Assembly: GCA_000173575.1 (NCBI GenBank)
Contig: ABYL01000036.1
Location: 1-58,342, forward strand
Direction of reading: 5' to 3'
Source of the DNA: Burkholderia sp. H160
GTDB taxonomy: Bacteria; Pseudomonadota; Gammaproteobacteria; Burkholderiales; Burkholderiaceae
DNA: 58,342 nucleotides
Part shown: positions 29,070 through 38,014 of the stretch, piece after piece
Layout: each line of letters opens with the position of its first letter
Numbering within the stretch: the first letter of the stretch is position 1
Notes under the pieces: generated by a model
What the model saw: the letters and a program-made list of their open reading frames with translations, nothing else
Databases searched by the model: none
What the model was told of the DNA's origin: nothing
Program-made: the position numbers and the translations under genes

Positions 29070-29927
29070 ATGGCTAACGTCCAACAAGATGGTTTCAAGC
29101 GCGTATGGTTCATCACCGGCGCGTCGCGAGGTATCGGCGCATTGATTGCGCAAGCCGCGCTCGCGGACGGCAACGCGGTCGTGGCCGCCGGACGCAATGT
29201 CGCGGCCATCGCCGAGCGTCTTGGCGAATCGGCCGCGTTGCTGCCGGTTGCGCTGGACGTGACTAGCGAGGCCCAGGCAAAGGCGGCCGTGCAGGCGGCG
29301 GTTGAAAAATTCGGCCGCATCGATGTGCTCGTCAACAACGCCGGCTTCGGTCTGCTCGGTGCGGTGGAAGAATCCGCCGACAAGGACGTGCGTCGCATGT
29401 ATGACACGAACGTATTCGGCCTGCTGAACGTCACGCGCGCTGTGCTGCCGGCGATGCGCGCGAACCGTTCGGGCCACGTGATCAACATTTCTTCGGTTGG
29501 CGGCTATCGGGCCGCAGCGAGCTTCGGCGTGTACTCGTCGACGAAGTTTGCCGTCGAGGGCATTACGGAAGCGTTGCATGCCGAGTTGAAACCGCTGGGC
29601 ATTCACGCGACCGTCGTCGAGCCGGGATATTTCCGTACGGACTTTCTGGATGCGTCCTCGCTGGTCGTGGCGCCCGACGTGATCGACGACTACGACGAAA
29701 CCTCGGGTGCGGTTCGCCGCAAGGCCGTGCAGATCAATCACAACCAGCCTGGCGACCCGGCGAAGCTCGCGGCCGCGATGATCACGCTGGTCGACGCGCC
29801 GAACCCACCGTTGCGCCTTCCGCTTGGCACGGACACGCTGGCCGCCATCGCCGCGAAAAACGCCTACGTGACGCAGGAAACGGACGCGTGGAAGTCGCTA
29901 TCGGCGTCGACGGACTTCGCTGCGTGA
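29070..29927 (+). CDS. short-chain dehydrogenase/reductase
   Basis: A 285-residue classical SDR: GASRGIG cofactor loop near 18-24, NNAG core motif near 90, Ser in NISSVGG, catalytic Tyr/Lys in YSSTK. AGGAG lies 6 bases before the ATG at 29070. It is probably controlled by the divergent LysR protein. Substrate cannot be inferred. Confidence 0.87.
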   Translation: MANVQQDGFKRVWFITGASRGIGALIAQAALADGNAVVAAGRNVAAIAERLGESAALLPVALDVTSEAQAKAAVQAAVEKFGRIDVLVNNAGFGLLGAVEESADKDVRRMYDTNVFGLLNVTRAVLPAMRANRSGHVINISSVGGYRAAASFGVYSSTKFAVEGITEALHAELKPLGIHATVVEPGYFRTDFLDASSLVVAPDVIDDYDETSGAVRRKAVQINHNQPGDPAKLAAAMITLVDAPNPPLRLPLGTDTLAAIAAKNAYVTQETDAWKSLSASTDFAA

Positions 29928-30232
29928 ATGGCAGATTCAACCGCGGACTCGCAAACTGCATGGACTACGAGAAGTAAGCGCATCTGTTCGCAAGGCGAGC
30001 CCGCATGTGTAGTTTCGACGGGCACGCCGCAGCGCAAAGCATTGCGGAAGCAGTATCAGCAAATCCAACTTCACTCCCCCCGATGGCGCCTGAAATGACG
30101 ATTTCATGGGAATCGTGCCCCTGGAATAGTCAGACCTACGCGCACGTTTAAACATAACGCAGCGGCAGAATTGCACTGCAAACAGCAGCAGCCAGATCAC
30201 TAGTAGAGCTACCCTTTTTACAAGGAGCAGCT
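29928..30232. other. intergenic region, no gene recognised
   Basis: About 300 bases between the SDR and the cupredoxin gene. The minus-strand frame 29937-30200 has no recognisable motif or ribosome site. AAGGAGC just before 30233 serves the cupredoxin. Confidence 0.5.
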
Positions 30233-30649
30233 ATGAGTCCCATTTGCCAAATCGCAGCGTTCGGCGGCCTTGCGTTGCTTGGGTTCGCAGCGAGTGCGAG
30301 CGACGTGCCACAAACAATCAAGGCGACTCTGCTATCGAGCGATATTCAACTCGACACGCACAACCTGAAACCGGGGCCAGTGGCGTTCGACGTCAATAAT
30401 GATTCAGATGACAAGCTGACTCACGAACTCGTCGTGCTGAAAACGGATCTCGCCGATGGCGCGCTACCCGTTCGCAAAGGACGGGTACCCGAGGAGAAGC
30501 TCAGAAAAATCGGCGAGGTCGAGGACGTCGCCCCAGGCAAGAGCAAGAAGTTGGTCCTCAAACTGGCGCCCGGTCACTACGTGCTTCTCTGTAACAAGCC
30601 TGGTCACTATGCGATGGGTATGCATACATCACTTATCGTTGCACCGTGA
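30233..30649 (+). CDS. periplasmic cupredoxin
   Basis: A 138-residue secreted protein with a signal peptide (about 1-23) and a cupredoxin fold. Type-1 copper ligands are visible as His64 (THEL), Cys120, His125 and Met128 or Met130 in LLCNKPGHYAMGM. The lone, small cupredoxin probably shuttles electrons or binds copper in the periplasm. AAGGAGC ribosome site. No oxidase gene is adjacent; a related cupredoxin is at 52837. Confidence 0.85.
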   Translation: MSPICQIAAFGGLALLGFAASASDVPQTIKATLLSSDIQLDTHNLKPGPVAFDVNNDSDDKLTHELVVLKTDLADGALPVRKGRVPEEKLRKIGEVEDVAPGKSKKLVLKLAPGHYVLLCNKPGHYAMGMHTSLIVAP

Positions 30650-30884
30650 TCCTGGGAATCACCTGGCAGCTCCGGTCGACCAATGATCAACACAGGACGC
30701 GATGCTTAAGGGGATCGGCATGAGGCGATCGTCTGGCGCTCGGCCGCGTGTAGTCACGTAGTCGTGCAGGATGGTCGCATGTGCCGCGCAGGGGCCAATA
30801 TCACCTGAACGTAACGGGCCGACCGCAGTGCGCCATTGTTTCGTGGTGCCCAGCGCGACCCGGCGGGCAACTTGCGGGTCGCCA

Positions 30885-31037
30885 TCAAGCCTTGGCGACG
30901 TGCCACGTGTCCTCGTCGAAAATGTAAAGCGTCATCCCATCGTCGTCGACCACCATGCCGTTTGAGATCTTCGGTGGCTCGGCGAGGGTGGCCACAGGCA
31001 TAGCGCAGGCAATCGCGGACAGCATGATCCTGATCAT
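30885..31037 (-). pseudogene. COG4315-type secreted-repeat protein, internally deleted
   Basis: A 50-residue frame: signal peptide (MIRIMLSAIACAMPVATLA), then the family start (EPPKISNGMVVDDDGMTLYIFDEDT), then directly WHVAKA and stop. In full-length family members the same LYxFDxDT start and a WHVxKP end are separated by about 70 residues containing the CxGxC and second repeat. The two ends are joined in frame here. Upstream in-frame start at 31127 is less likely. The short product may still be exported. Confidence 0.55.
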
Positions 31038-31298
31038 GGTTTCCGTCCTTGTACAGAGGCGGCGATGCGCGAACGCCAGTCCAGCGAATACACAGTGCAT
31101 CAGGCATCGCGATCGCCTGCACGACAAGGTGCGGCACCAGTGGCGGACCGCGTCTCTCTATCGTATAAACGATAAGGTGGGCACTTTATTCCAGGTGCGG
31201 CGCCTTCCCAGTTTGCTGTCGACCCAGCGCTAGCCTGCAGGTCAAGTTCGCGACGCCAGCACACACAAAAATGGAATAAGTCAGGAGATTGTTCGCTT

Positions 31299-31610
31299 AT
31301 GTATGTGGCTAGTCTTCGCTATCAGGACAATACCCACCTTCATGGGCCACTGGCATTGGCGCTTGCGCCGAATGGAGATCTCGTGACAGCGAACGGCGAT
31401 GCCGTTAATCCGCCAGATGCACAGCACGCGAGCGAAATCGTCGAGTTCACGCCCGGCGGAAGCTTCGTCGCTCAGATGCAGGTCGATCCCACGGCCGGCG
31501 CCGCATTCGGCCTTGCGTTCGGACTCAGCAGCAGTGGTCAGTCACAGTTCGCGGCGGTCAATGACAACACGAATACGGCGACAGTCTGGACGTTGCGCCC
31601 GAGCAACTGA
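31299..31610 (+). pseudogene. C-terminal fragment of an NHL/beta-propeller-type secreted protein
   Basis: A 103-residue frame reading GPLALALAPNGDLVTANGD, then SEIVEFTPGGSFVAQMQVDP and AAVNDNTNTATVWTLRPSN. These are the last blades of larger beta-propeller proteins in which SPDG/APNGDL repeats continue upstream for 200 or more residues. No matching blades are found upstream, so the gene looks 5'-truncated. AGGAG about 11 bases ahead of ATG may be fortuitous. Confidence 0.5.
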
Positions 31611-31754
31611 CCTGTGGGACGGTGGTTCTGCGGGTGCCTGGCGCGCGTTGGCGTCGAGATCAGCAGATTACCGCTTCGACGAACCAGGACGCTTATCGAC
31701 GCGCGACCGACGCGCGTCGTTGTCAAACTCCTGTCCGTCCCATTGCAGATCGGA

Positions 31755-32063
31755 CTAAGCCGGACGTCGGGCGATCATCGCGTAGAAGTTATATCCCGCG
31801 AAAAACGTGCCTTCTTCGCTCGCTCGCAACTGTCGCGCAACAAACGTTTGCGCCTCGTCTTGCGTTGCTACGCCAGTCTTGGGCAACAGCACTAAAAACG
31901 ACTGCAGACTCGCGAGAAAGAAATCGGCTCGACCAATCTCTGTGAGAACCCATCCGCGGCTATCGACAAGTTCAAGTCCTGCGACCGGTGAAACTGGTCG
32001 GCAGCGAATGGCAACGGCCTGAACTTTGAATGCTTGCCGCCGATTCTCAAGAGCGGGTGGTGT
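31755..32063 (-). pseudogene. 5'-truncated gene end, methyltransferase-like
   Basis: A 102-residue open stretch bounded upstream by an in-frame TAA (32064-32066) and ending at TAG (31755-31757). It has no ATG, GTG or TTG near its start, yet reads as convincing protein: LELVDSRGWVLTEIGRADFF, LVLLPKTGVATQDE, then RASEEGTFFAGYNFYAMIAR. The pattern resembles the C-terminus of class I SAM-dependent methyltransferases. It is best read as the surviving end of a lost gene. Confidence 0.45.
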
Positions 32064-32229
32064 TTATCCGATGCCGATATTCCTGGACTTTGCCTGGAGC
32101 CTCCTTTCAATGCGTTGAAATTAGCAACGATATTCTATTGCCATCTTGTGCAATATTCTGTCTAATGCTTTCAAACTAAAAAGTCCGGTTTATTTTGGCT
32201 CGCTGACACAGTCGACAGGGGTTCACTCA

Positions 32230-33828
32230 ATGCACTCTCTGCTGCCACTTAAGGCCCAGGTGCGCCGTCATGCGCGAACGCTCGCCGGGTATTTTCCAGC
32301 TCCATTTACACGCGACGAATCAAACGGTGTCGACATCCTTGGTGTCATGACCCCCAGGCTGCTGAACGGCAACACGCTGCTGAATCTCAACTACGGCGAA
32401 GTGGACCGCTTTACCGTCAACACCCGCGCGACGGGCACACTATTCGTCGCAATTGGCGGAGACTTCGTGCGCGTCGCCACTTCGGTCAAAACGCAAACTG
32501 GCGAGCGAGCCGTGGGCACGGTACTCGACCGCACGCACCCCGGCTATCGGATGCTGCGCAGCGGGCAGCCCTATACCGGTTACGCCACGCTATTCGGCAA
32601 GCAATACATGACGCGGTACGAGCCGATCCGGGATAGTGCCGGCGAGGTCATCGGCGCCATGTACGTCGGCCTCGATGTCAGTGAAGTGTGGAACCTGTCG
32701 ATCGGAGCCAGACTCGCGCTACTGACCTTGGCCGCAAATACCGTACTCCTGCTCGGCTATGGCCGGCTGCTGCAGGCAGTGATCCCCGCCGACCGACCGA
32801 GCCCGGCGGCCGCGTTGCCCACTTTCCTGCAAACCGGGGTGATCGGCTTCGGGCTATTCGGCGCGCTGCTGGTCAGCGCGCTGGTCTTCGTGACGACCCG
32901 GCGCGGTCTCGGCATGCAACTGCTCGAAGCCAAGGCCGCCGCGGAAAAACTGGCGGCCGGCGACTTGACCGCCCAGGTGCATGTCAGCCGGCGCGACGAA
33001 CTGGGCCAGTTGATGCAGGCAATGAACGGCATCAGTGTCGGTCTGGCCTCGGTAGTCGGTAACGTGCGACGTGCCTCCGATATGATCGCGCTGGGCGCGC
33101 GCGAAATTGCAGCCGGCAATGCGGAGCTTTCCTCCCGCACCGAGGCGCAGGCCGGCTCGCTCGAGGAAACCGCGTCGACGATGGATCAATTGACCGCGAT
33201 GGTCCGCGCCAATGCTGATCGCGCGACAGACGCCAACAAACACATCGCCTCGGCCTCCGATCTCGCAGTCAAAGGCGGCAACGTGGTGGGCCATGTGGTC
33301 ACCACCATGTCGTTGATCCGCGGCAGTTCACACAAGATTGTCGACATCATTAGCATGATCGACTCAATTGCCTTTCAAACCAATATCCTGGCTTTGAACG
33401 CGGCCGTCGAGGCGGCGCGCGCCGGCGACCAGGGACGCGGCTTTGCGGTAGTCGCCGCCGAGGTGCGCAGCCTGGCCCAACGCAGCGCCATGGCCGCCAA
33501 GGAAATCAAGGCGCTGATCACCGACTCGGTCGGCAACGTCAATGCAGGCGGCGAACTGGTCGACCAGGCTGGCCGGGGCATGACCGAAATCGTCACGGCC
33601 GTCGATCGTGTCGTCACCCTGATGGGCGAGATTACCCACGCGAGCAACCAGCAAAGCACCGGCATCGGCGAAGTCAACCGCGCGATCGGGCAGATGGACG
33701 AAAGGCTCCAGCAAAACGTTGCCCTGGTCGAGCAGGTGGCAGCCGCAGCAGCCAGCATGCAGGAACAGGCGTGCACACTCGAAGATGCCGTGCAGGTATT
33801 TCGCCTGGTAAGCGACGCACCAAACTGA
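32230..33828 (+). CDS. methyl-accepting chemotaxis protein with Cache sensor
   Basis: A 532-residue chemoreceptor. Residues about 1-155 form a Cache-type sensor ([37 protein letters not shown]), followed by two membrane helices (about 160-180 and 198-220), a HAMP segment and the signalling hairpin with the tip [20 protein letters not shown]. There is no obvious first membrane helix before the Cache domain, so either the start is further upstream (frame open from 32146) or the sensor is cytoplasmic. No C-terminal NWETF pentapeptide is seen. Confidence 0.88.
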   Translation: MHSLLPLKAQVRRHARTLAGYFPAPFTRDESNGVDILGVMTPRLLNGNTLLNLNYGEVDRFTVNTRATGTLFVAIGGDFVRVATSVKTQTGERAVGTVLDRTHPGYRMLRSGQPYTGYATLFGKQYMTRYEPIRDSAGEVIGAMYVGLDVSEVWNLSIGARLALLTLAANTVLLLGYGRLLQAVIPADRPSPAAALPTFLQTGVIGFGLFGALLVSALVFVTTRRGLGMQLLEAKAAAEKLAAGDLTAQVHVSRRDELGQLMQAMNGISVGLASVVGNVRRASDMIALGAREIAAGNAELSSRTEAQAGSLEETASTMDQLTAMVRANADRATDANKHIASASDLAVKGGNVVGHVVTTMSLIRGSSHKIVDIISMIDSIAFQTNILALNAAVEAARAGDQGRGFAVVAAEVRSLAQRSAMAAKEIKALITDSVGNVNAGGELVDQAGRGMTEIVTAVDRVVTLMGEITHASNQQSTGIGEVNRAIGQMDERLQQNVALVEQVAAAAASMQEQACTLEDAVQVFRLVSDAPN

Positions 33829-33857
33829 CCTTCGCGGGTACCCTGGACTTCTTTTGG

Positions 33858-34574
33858 TTAGCCCTCGTGGCCGAGGTCGCGTGTCGGGCGAACCTTGGGC
33901 GGTCGGTCGCGCAGCAGCAGAGGCATCAAACGCCGGTTGGCTGCCTGCGCGGCCCACTCGCAATACGCGGCGCTGCCGAGCACCCAGCCGTTGAGCGTCG
34001 ACTGCATCAGGTTATTGACCTCGCCCTCGTCGAGAGGCTGTGCGCCCAGATCGCGGTAAGCCTGCTGGCGCTCGAGCGGCGTATTGCCGAGCGCGCAGTA
34101 GAGTGGATGGTCCTTGATGAAACTATCGACACGCACCCTGATGTGGTGCGTATAACTCGACCACTGGTAGTTTCCGGGCTCGGCCACAAGGCGGTTGCGC
34201 ACCGGCGCATGATCGATGACCTGGCTCGCGAGCAGGAAATACACGGCGGGCTCAATCACCGTTGCCAGGTACTCGCCACGCCACACCGTACCGCGGCGTC
34301 CATGACGGCGGTTGAAGGTCTCGACATAGCGACGGCCGACCGCCTGCATCGCCATGGCTACGCTCGACTCGTATGAAGGCGTGACGAGGAACTGGACCGC
34401 GTCAGGCATGAGTACCCACGCGTGGACTGCCAGATCGGCGACGCGCGCTGCGTCTGCCAGGCAGGCGAGGAAGTACAGGTAGTCTCCTTCGTCCAGGAAT
34501 GCGGGCCCCTTGAGCCCCTGCAAGATAACGTGCTGCGGTTGTTCTGGGACGTAGTGCCGTGCAAGCCGTGTCAT
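33858..34574 (-). CDS. REP-associated transposase relative (RAYT), catalytic residues lost
   Basis: A 238-residue Y1-transposase-like protein. The framework is well kept: RYVETFNRRHGRRGTVWRGEY at about 83-102, PVRNRLVAEPGNYQWSSY near 124, ALGNTPLERQQAYR near 165. But the HUH motif expected as MxNHVHLL reads MPDAVQFL (Ala59, Gln61), and the catalytic Tyr of the YIELNPVR motif is Val119. It should be unable to nick DNA. I see no REP hairpins beside it. Either a decaying or a repurposed DNA-binding protein. Confidence 0.8.
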   Translation of the reverse strand: MTRLARHYVPEQPQHVILQGLKGPAFLDEGDYLYFLACLADAARVADLAVHAWVLMPDAVQFLVTPSYESSVAMAMQAVGRRYVETFNRRHGRRGTVWRGEYLATVIEPAVYFLLASQVIDHAPVRNRLVAEPGNYQWSSYTHHIRVRVDSFIKDHPLYCALGNTPLERQQAYRDLGAQPLDEGEVNNLMQSTLNGWVLGSAAYCEWAAQAANRRLMPLLLRDRPPKVRPTRDLGHEG

Positions 34575-35063
34575 GCTGAATTAACCGGAAATCTACTGTA
34601 GGAAAGCGATCCGACAGGTATCGGACGCGTGAGGAAATTCTATCGGTCACGCGCGCGCGTTTACATCGCGAACAGGCCTTTTTTCTGGCTTCTTTTCGTC
34701 GAATTGCCGTTCCAACCAGCGTCTCTTTTATGCCGCCGCTGAATAGCAGTGCCGAGGATCTCCATTTGCATCCCACCTGCATTGGTCAGAGCCCAGCGTA
34801 ATGTGGATTCGCGCATTTGATCGGTAGGTATCCCAACGATAAAGACTGCCTCCAATTCTTCTTATCAAACGCTGCTATTCAGGCGTCGAGAAAAATTATC
34901 GAAAATCGCCCGCTTTTCGATCGAAATTTGCAGAAAGGTCCTCGCGGTTGATTTTGGCTACTGTCTCGCCTCAATAGGATGGTTGCAAGGCGAGCGCAGT
35001 AATGCCGAGCCCCAACGGGTCGTCGGTTCTGTCGATCCGATTCCCAGCCAACCTATCGAGACT
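34575..35063. other. intergenic region, one doubtful small ORF
   Basis: About 490 bases, AT-richer than the surroundings. A minus-strand frame at 34661-34855 (64 residues from a TTG) has plausible composition but no ribosome site that fits and no recognisable motif. No REP-type hairpin or terminator is evident. Confidence 0.4.
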
Positions 35064-36206
35064 ATGACCATGCAATCATCCCGGCCATTGATATGCCTCG
35101 CGTCTTTGACGCTCGCCCTGCAACCTCTCGCGGCTCACGCGGATTTGACGGTAAAGATCGGGCAGGTTTCCCCGCTTACCGGCGAGCTGTCCCATATTGG
35201 AAAGGACGATGAAAACGGTGTGCGACTGGCGATCGAAGATCTGAATAGCAAAAAGATTCGCATTGGCGGGCAGAACGTTATGTTTGTCCTCGACTCCCAG
35301 GACGATGCGGCCGATCCCAGGACGGCGGTGACCGTTGCCCAGAAACTGGTGGACGACGGTGTGGCGGGTGTCGTTGGCCATGCGAACTCCGGGACATCGA
35401 TACCCGCTTCCAGAATCTACTCGGATGCAGGTGTCCCGATGATTACCGAATCGGCAACCAATCCGAAGCTCACACAGCAAGGATTCACGAATGTGTTCCG
35501 TATGGTTGCGAATGACGTGAGACAGGGCTCGGTCATCGGCACGTACCTGGTCCGCGATCTTGGCGCGCGCAAGGTCGCCATCGTCGATGATCGTACGGCT
35601 TACGGCCAGGGTCTTGCCGATGAGATCGAAAAGTCAGTCAAGGCTTCCGGTGGCAACGTGGTCGCCCGTGAATACGGCACCGACAAGACCACGAACTGGA
35701 AGGCAATTCTCACGACCATCAAGAGTCGTCAGCCAGAAGGTATCGCTTACACGGGTGGCGACACGCAAGCAGCGGCATTCGTGCAGCAGGCGCAAGAGCT
35801 TGGATTGAAGGTCAAGTTCATTGCCGGCGATGAAGCGTGTACCCCGCAGCTCATCAAGCTGGCCGGTTCCTCGATGAACAACGATACCTATTGCACGCTG
35901 GCGGGCGTGCCGCCCGCAAAAATGCCGCAGGGACCGGAATTCTTCAAGCGCTATCAGCAGCGCTTCGGCGTTCCCGTGCAACTGTATGCTCCGTATGCCT
36001 ACGACGCGGTGCTCGCGATGGCGGAGGCGATGCAGGCTGCCGGGTCGACAGACCCGAAGGTGTACCTCCCGAAGCTGCGCGCTTCGAAGCTGGACGGAGT
36101 GACGGGCGTCATCCAGTTTGACGGGAAGGGGGATATCCGCAACGGCGCGATTACCGTTCGGCAGTTCGACCAGGGTAACTGGACCGACAAATCAGTTGTG
36201 CGCTGA
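35064..36206 (+). CDS. branched-chain-amino-acid-type ABC binding protein (LivK-like)
   Basis: A 380-residue periplasmic type-I binding protein with a signal peptide (cleavage after AAHA at about 24) and the LivJ/LivK opening VKIGQVSPLTGELSHIGKDDENGVRLA, then DSQDDAADPRTAVTVAQKLV. No permease or ATPase genes are near, so it must borrow a Liv transporter or act as an orphan receptor. It is convergent with the Lrp gene and next to the diaminopropionate operon, suggesting amino-acid uptake for that pathway. Two ATGs (35064, 35070) are possible starts. Confidence 0.88.
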   Translation: MTMQSSRPLICLASLTLALQPLAAHADLTVKIGQVSPLTGELSHIGKDDENGVRLAIEDLNSKKIRIGGQNVMFVLDSQDDAADPRTAVTVAQKLVDDGVAGVVGHANSGTSIPASRIYSDAGVPMITESATNPKLTQQGFTNVFRMVANDVRQGSVIGTYLVRDLGARKVAIVDDRTAYGQGLADEIEKSVKASGGNVVAREYGTDKTTNWKAILTTIKSRQPEGIAYTGGDTQAAAFVQQAQELGLKVKFIAGDEACTPQLIKLAGSSMNNDTYCTLAGVPPAKMPQGPEFFKRYQQRFGVPVQLYAPYAYDAVLAMAEAMQAAGSTDPKVYLPKLRASKLDGVTGVIQFDGKGDIRNGAITVRQFDQGNWTDKSVVR

Positions 36207-36211
36207 CGGCA

Positions 36212-36691
36212 TCAGCCGCCCTCGGGAGCGACGGGTACACCGAGCCCCACCTTCACGCTGCTCATGCTCACCAGCGTCTTGAAGCGCTTGACGTTGTTGT
36301 TCGAGAAGAACAGTTGCCGCGTGAGGGCCGTGTACTCCTCCATGTTGCGAACCGTCAGTATCAGCACGAAGTCCCATTCACCCGCGACGTAGTAGCACTG
36401 CTGGATTTCCGGGCACCGCGCAAAGGTGCGCTTCATCGAGTCGAGTAGATCGATCTGCTCGCTCTCGACCTCGACCGTTGCGATGATCGTGAGCGGATAG
36501 CCGACCTTCTCGGGCGCGACGATGGCGGCGTAGTTGCGAATGACGCCTTCGTCCGCCATACGCCGCAATCTGCGATTGACGGCAGCCGTCGACAGGTTGA
36601 CGCGCGCGCCGAGTTCGTTCTGAGGAATCTGCGCGTCGCGTTGGACTTCCATCAATAGCTTGAGATCGAAATCGTCCAGGCTGGATGTCAT
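36212..36691 (-). CDS. Lrp/AsnC-family regulator
   Basis: A 159-residue protein: N-terminal helix-turn-helix (about 8-55, IPQNELGARVNLSTAAVNRRLRR) and C-terminal RAM ligand domain (about 70-150). It lies 5 bases from the convergent livK-like gene and is divergent from the amidohydrolase operon across a 142-base AT-rich spacer, the usual place for Lrp-family operators. Probably senses an amino acid of the pathway it controls. Confidence 0.9.
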   Translation of the reverse strand: MTSSLDDFDLKLLMEVQRDAQIPQNELGARVNLSTAAVNRRLRRMADEGVIRNYAAIVAPEKVGYPLTIIATVEVESEQIDLLDSMKRTFARCPEIQQCYYVAGEWDFVLILTVRNMEEYTALTRQLFFSNNNVKRFKTLVSMSSVKVGLGVPVAPEGG

Positions 36692-36833
36692 GGTTTTGCG
36701 ACGGAAAAGTCGAAACAGAGATATTTTTGCATGAGGACCATCGATTTAGAGATTTTTTCTAGCTCCGCAAACAATATTATTTCCCTAACCGACATGAGCA
36801 GTCTCCGAACTTCATGAGCAAGGACGTCCGACC

Positions 36834-37997
36834 ATGGAAAGCACGCTGCAGGGCCAACTGAAGAGCTGGCGTCAGTATTTGCATCAACATCCCGAAACCG
36901 GCTTCGAGGAAGTCAATACGTCCGACTACGTGGCGAACATTCTCAGGACGCTTGGACTGGAGGTTCACCGCGACATCGGCGGGACCGGGCTTGTTGCCAA
37001 CCTGACAGTCGGAGACGGGAAACGGGCCATCGGCCTGCGCGCCGATATGGATGCGCTGAACATCGCGGAGCAGGTACCCGACCGGGAGCATGCTTCGTGC
37101 ACCGCCGGAAAAATGCACGCGTGCGGGCACGACGGGCATATGTCGATGATTCTGGGAGCGGCTCGACTCCTTGCGGAGCGGCGCGATTTCAATGGCACTG
37201 TCCGCTTCATCTTTCAGCCTGCGGAAGAGCATGGCCGTGGCGCGAAGGCGATGATGGCCGACGGCCTGTTCGAACGATTCCCGGTCGATGCCATCTTCGG
37301 CGCGCACAACATGCCGGGCATGCGTGCGGGAACGTTTGCAACGCGTCCGGGCGGCATCATGGCGAGTGAAGATAACTTCGTCATTCACATCAAGGGGCAG
37401 GGCACACACGCTGCACGTCCGCACATGGGGGTGGACCCGATCGTCATCGCGTCACAGATCGTGATGGCATTGCAGACCGTCGTTTCGCGCAATCTCGACC
37501 CGAGTCTGCAGGCAGTGATTTCCTGTACGGAGTTCATGACTGACGGCCTGAGGAACGTCATTCCGTCGAATGTCATCATCAAGGGCGATACGCGAAGCTA
37601 TTCGCGCGAAGTGCAGACGCTGCTCGAGACTCGCATGCGCGAGGTATGCGAAGGCATATGCCGCGCGCACGGTGCCGATTGCACGTTCGAGTACACACAC
37701 GAGTTCGCTCCGACGGTGAATTCGGAGCGGTTCGTCGGTGTCGCGGTAACGGCGGCGCGCAATGTGGCGGGCAGCGATGGCGTCGATGACAACATCCAGC
37801 CCATGATGATTTCGGAAGACTTTGGTGCGTTCCTGCAGATCGTTCCTGGCAACTTCATCTTCATCGGCAACGGCGAGTCGGCTGGAAAAGGAGGCACGCC
37901 GTTGCACAACGCCACGTACGATTTCAATGACGAGATCCTTTTGACGGGAGCGCGATATTTTGCCGAGATCGCGCGTCTCGAGTTGCCGATTGGCTAA
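36834..37997 (+). CDS. M20-family metallo-amidohydrolase
   Basis: A 387-residue di-metal peptidase/aminoacylase of the M20D group (hippurate hydrolase, N-acyl amino acid amidohydrolase). Metal and catalytic residues: Cys97-Gly-His99-Asp100 (HACGHDGH), Glu131-Glu132 (PAEEHGRGA), and HTAARPHMG-like dimerisation-domain motif near 189. It removes an acyl group from an N-acylated amino acid in the cytoplasm. First gene of a three-gene operon with a carbamoyl-amidohydrolase and diaminopropionate ammonia-lyase. Confidence 0.9.
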   Translation: MESTLQGQLKSWRQYLHQHPETGFEEVNTSDYVANILRTLGLEVHRDIGGTGLVANLTVGDGKRAIGLRADMDALNIAEQVPDREHASCTAGKMHACGHDGHMSMILGAARLLAERRDFNGTVRFIFQPAEEHGRGAKAMMADGLFERFPVDAIFGAHNMPGMRAGTFATRPGGIMASEDNFVIHIKGQGTHAARPHMGVDPIVIASQIVMALQTVVSRNLDPSLQAVISCTEFMTDGLRNVIPSNVIIKGDTRSYSREVQTLLETRMREVCEGICRAHGADCTFEYTHEFAPTVNSERFVGVAVTAARNVAGSDGVDDNIQPMMISEDFGAFLQIVPGNFIFIGNGESAGKGGTPLHNATYDFNDEILLTGARYFAEIARLELPIG

Positions 37998-38014
37998 CGA
38001 TTGAAAGGAAACAA

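Noticed and set aside
34661-34855. A 64-residue minus-strand frame near the REP-transposase relative
   Set aside because: Starts at TTG with no properly spaced ribosome site and no recognisable motif.
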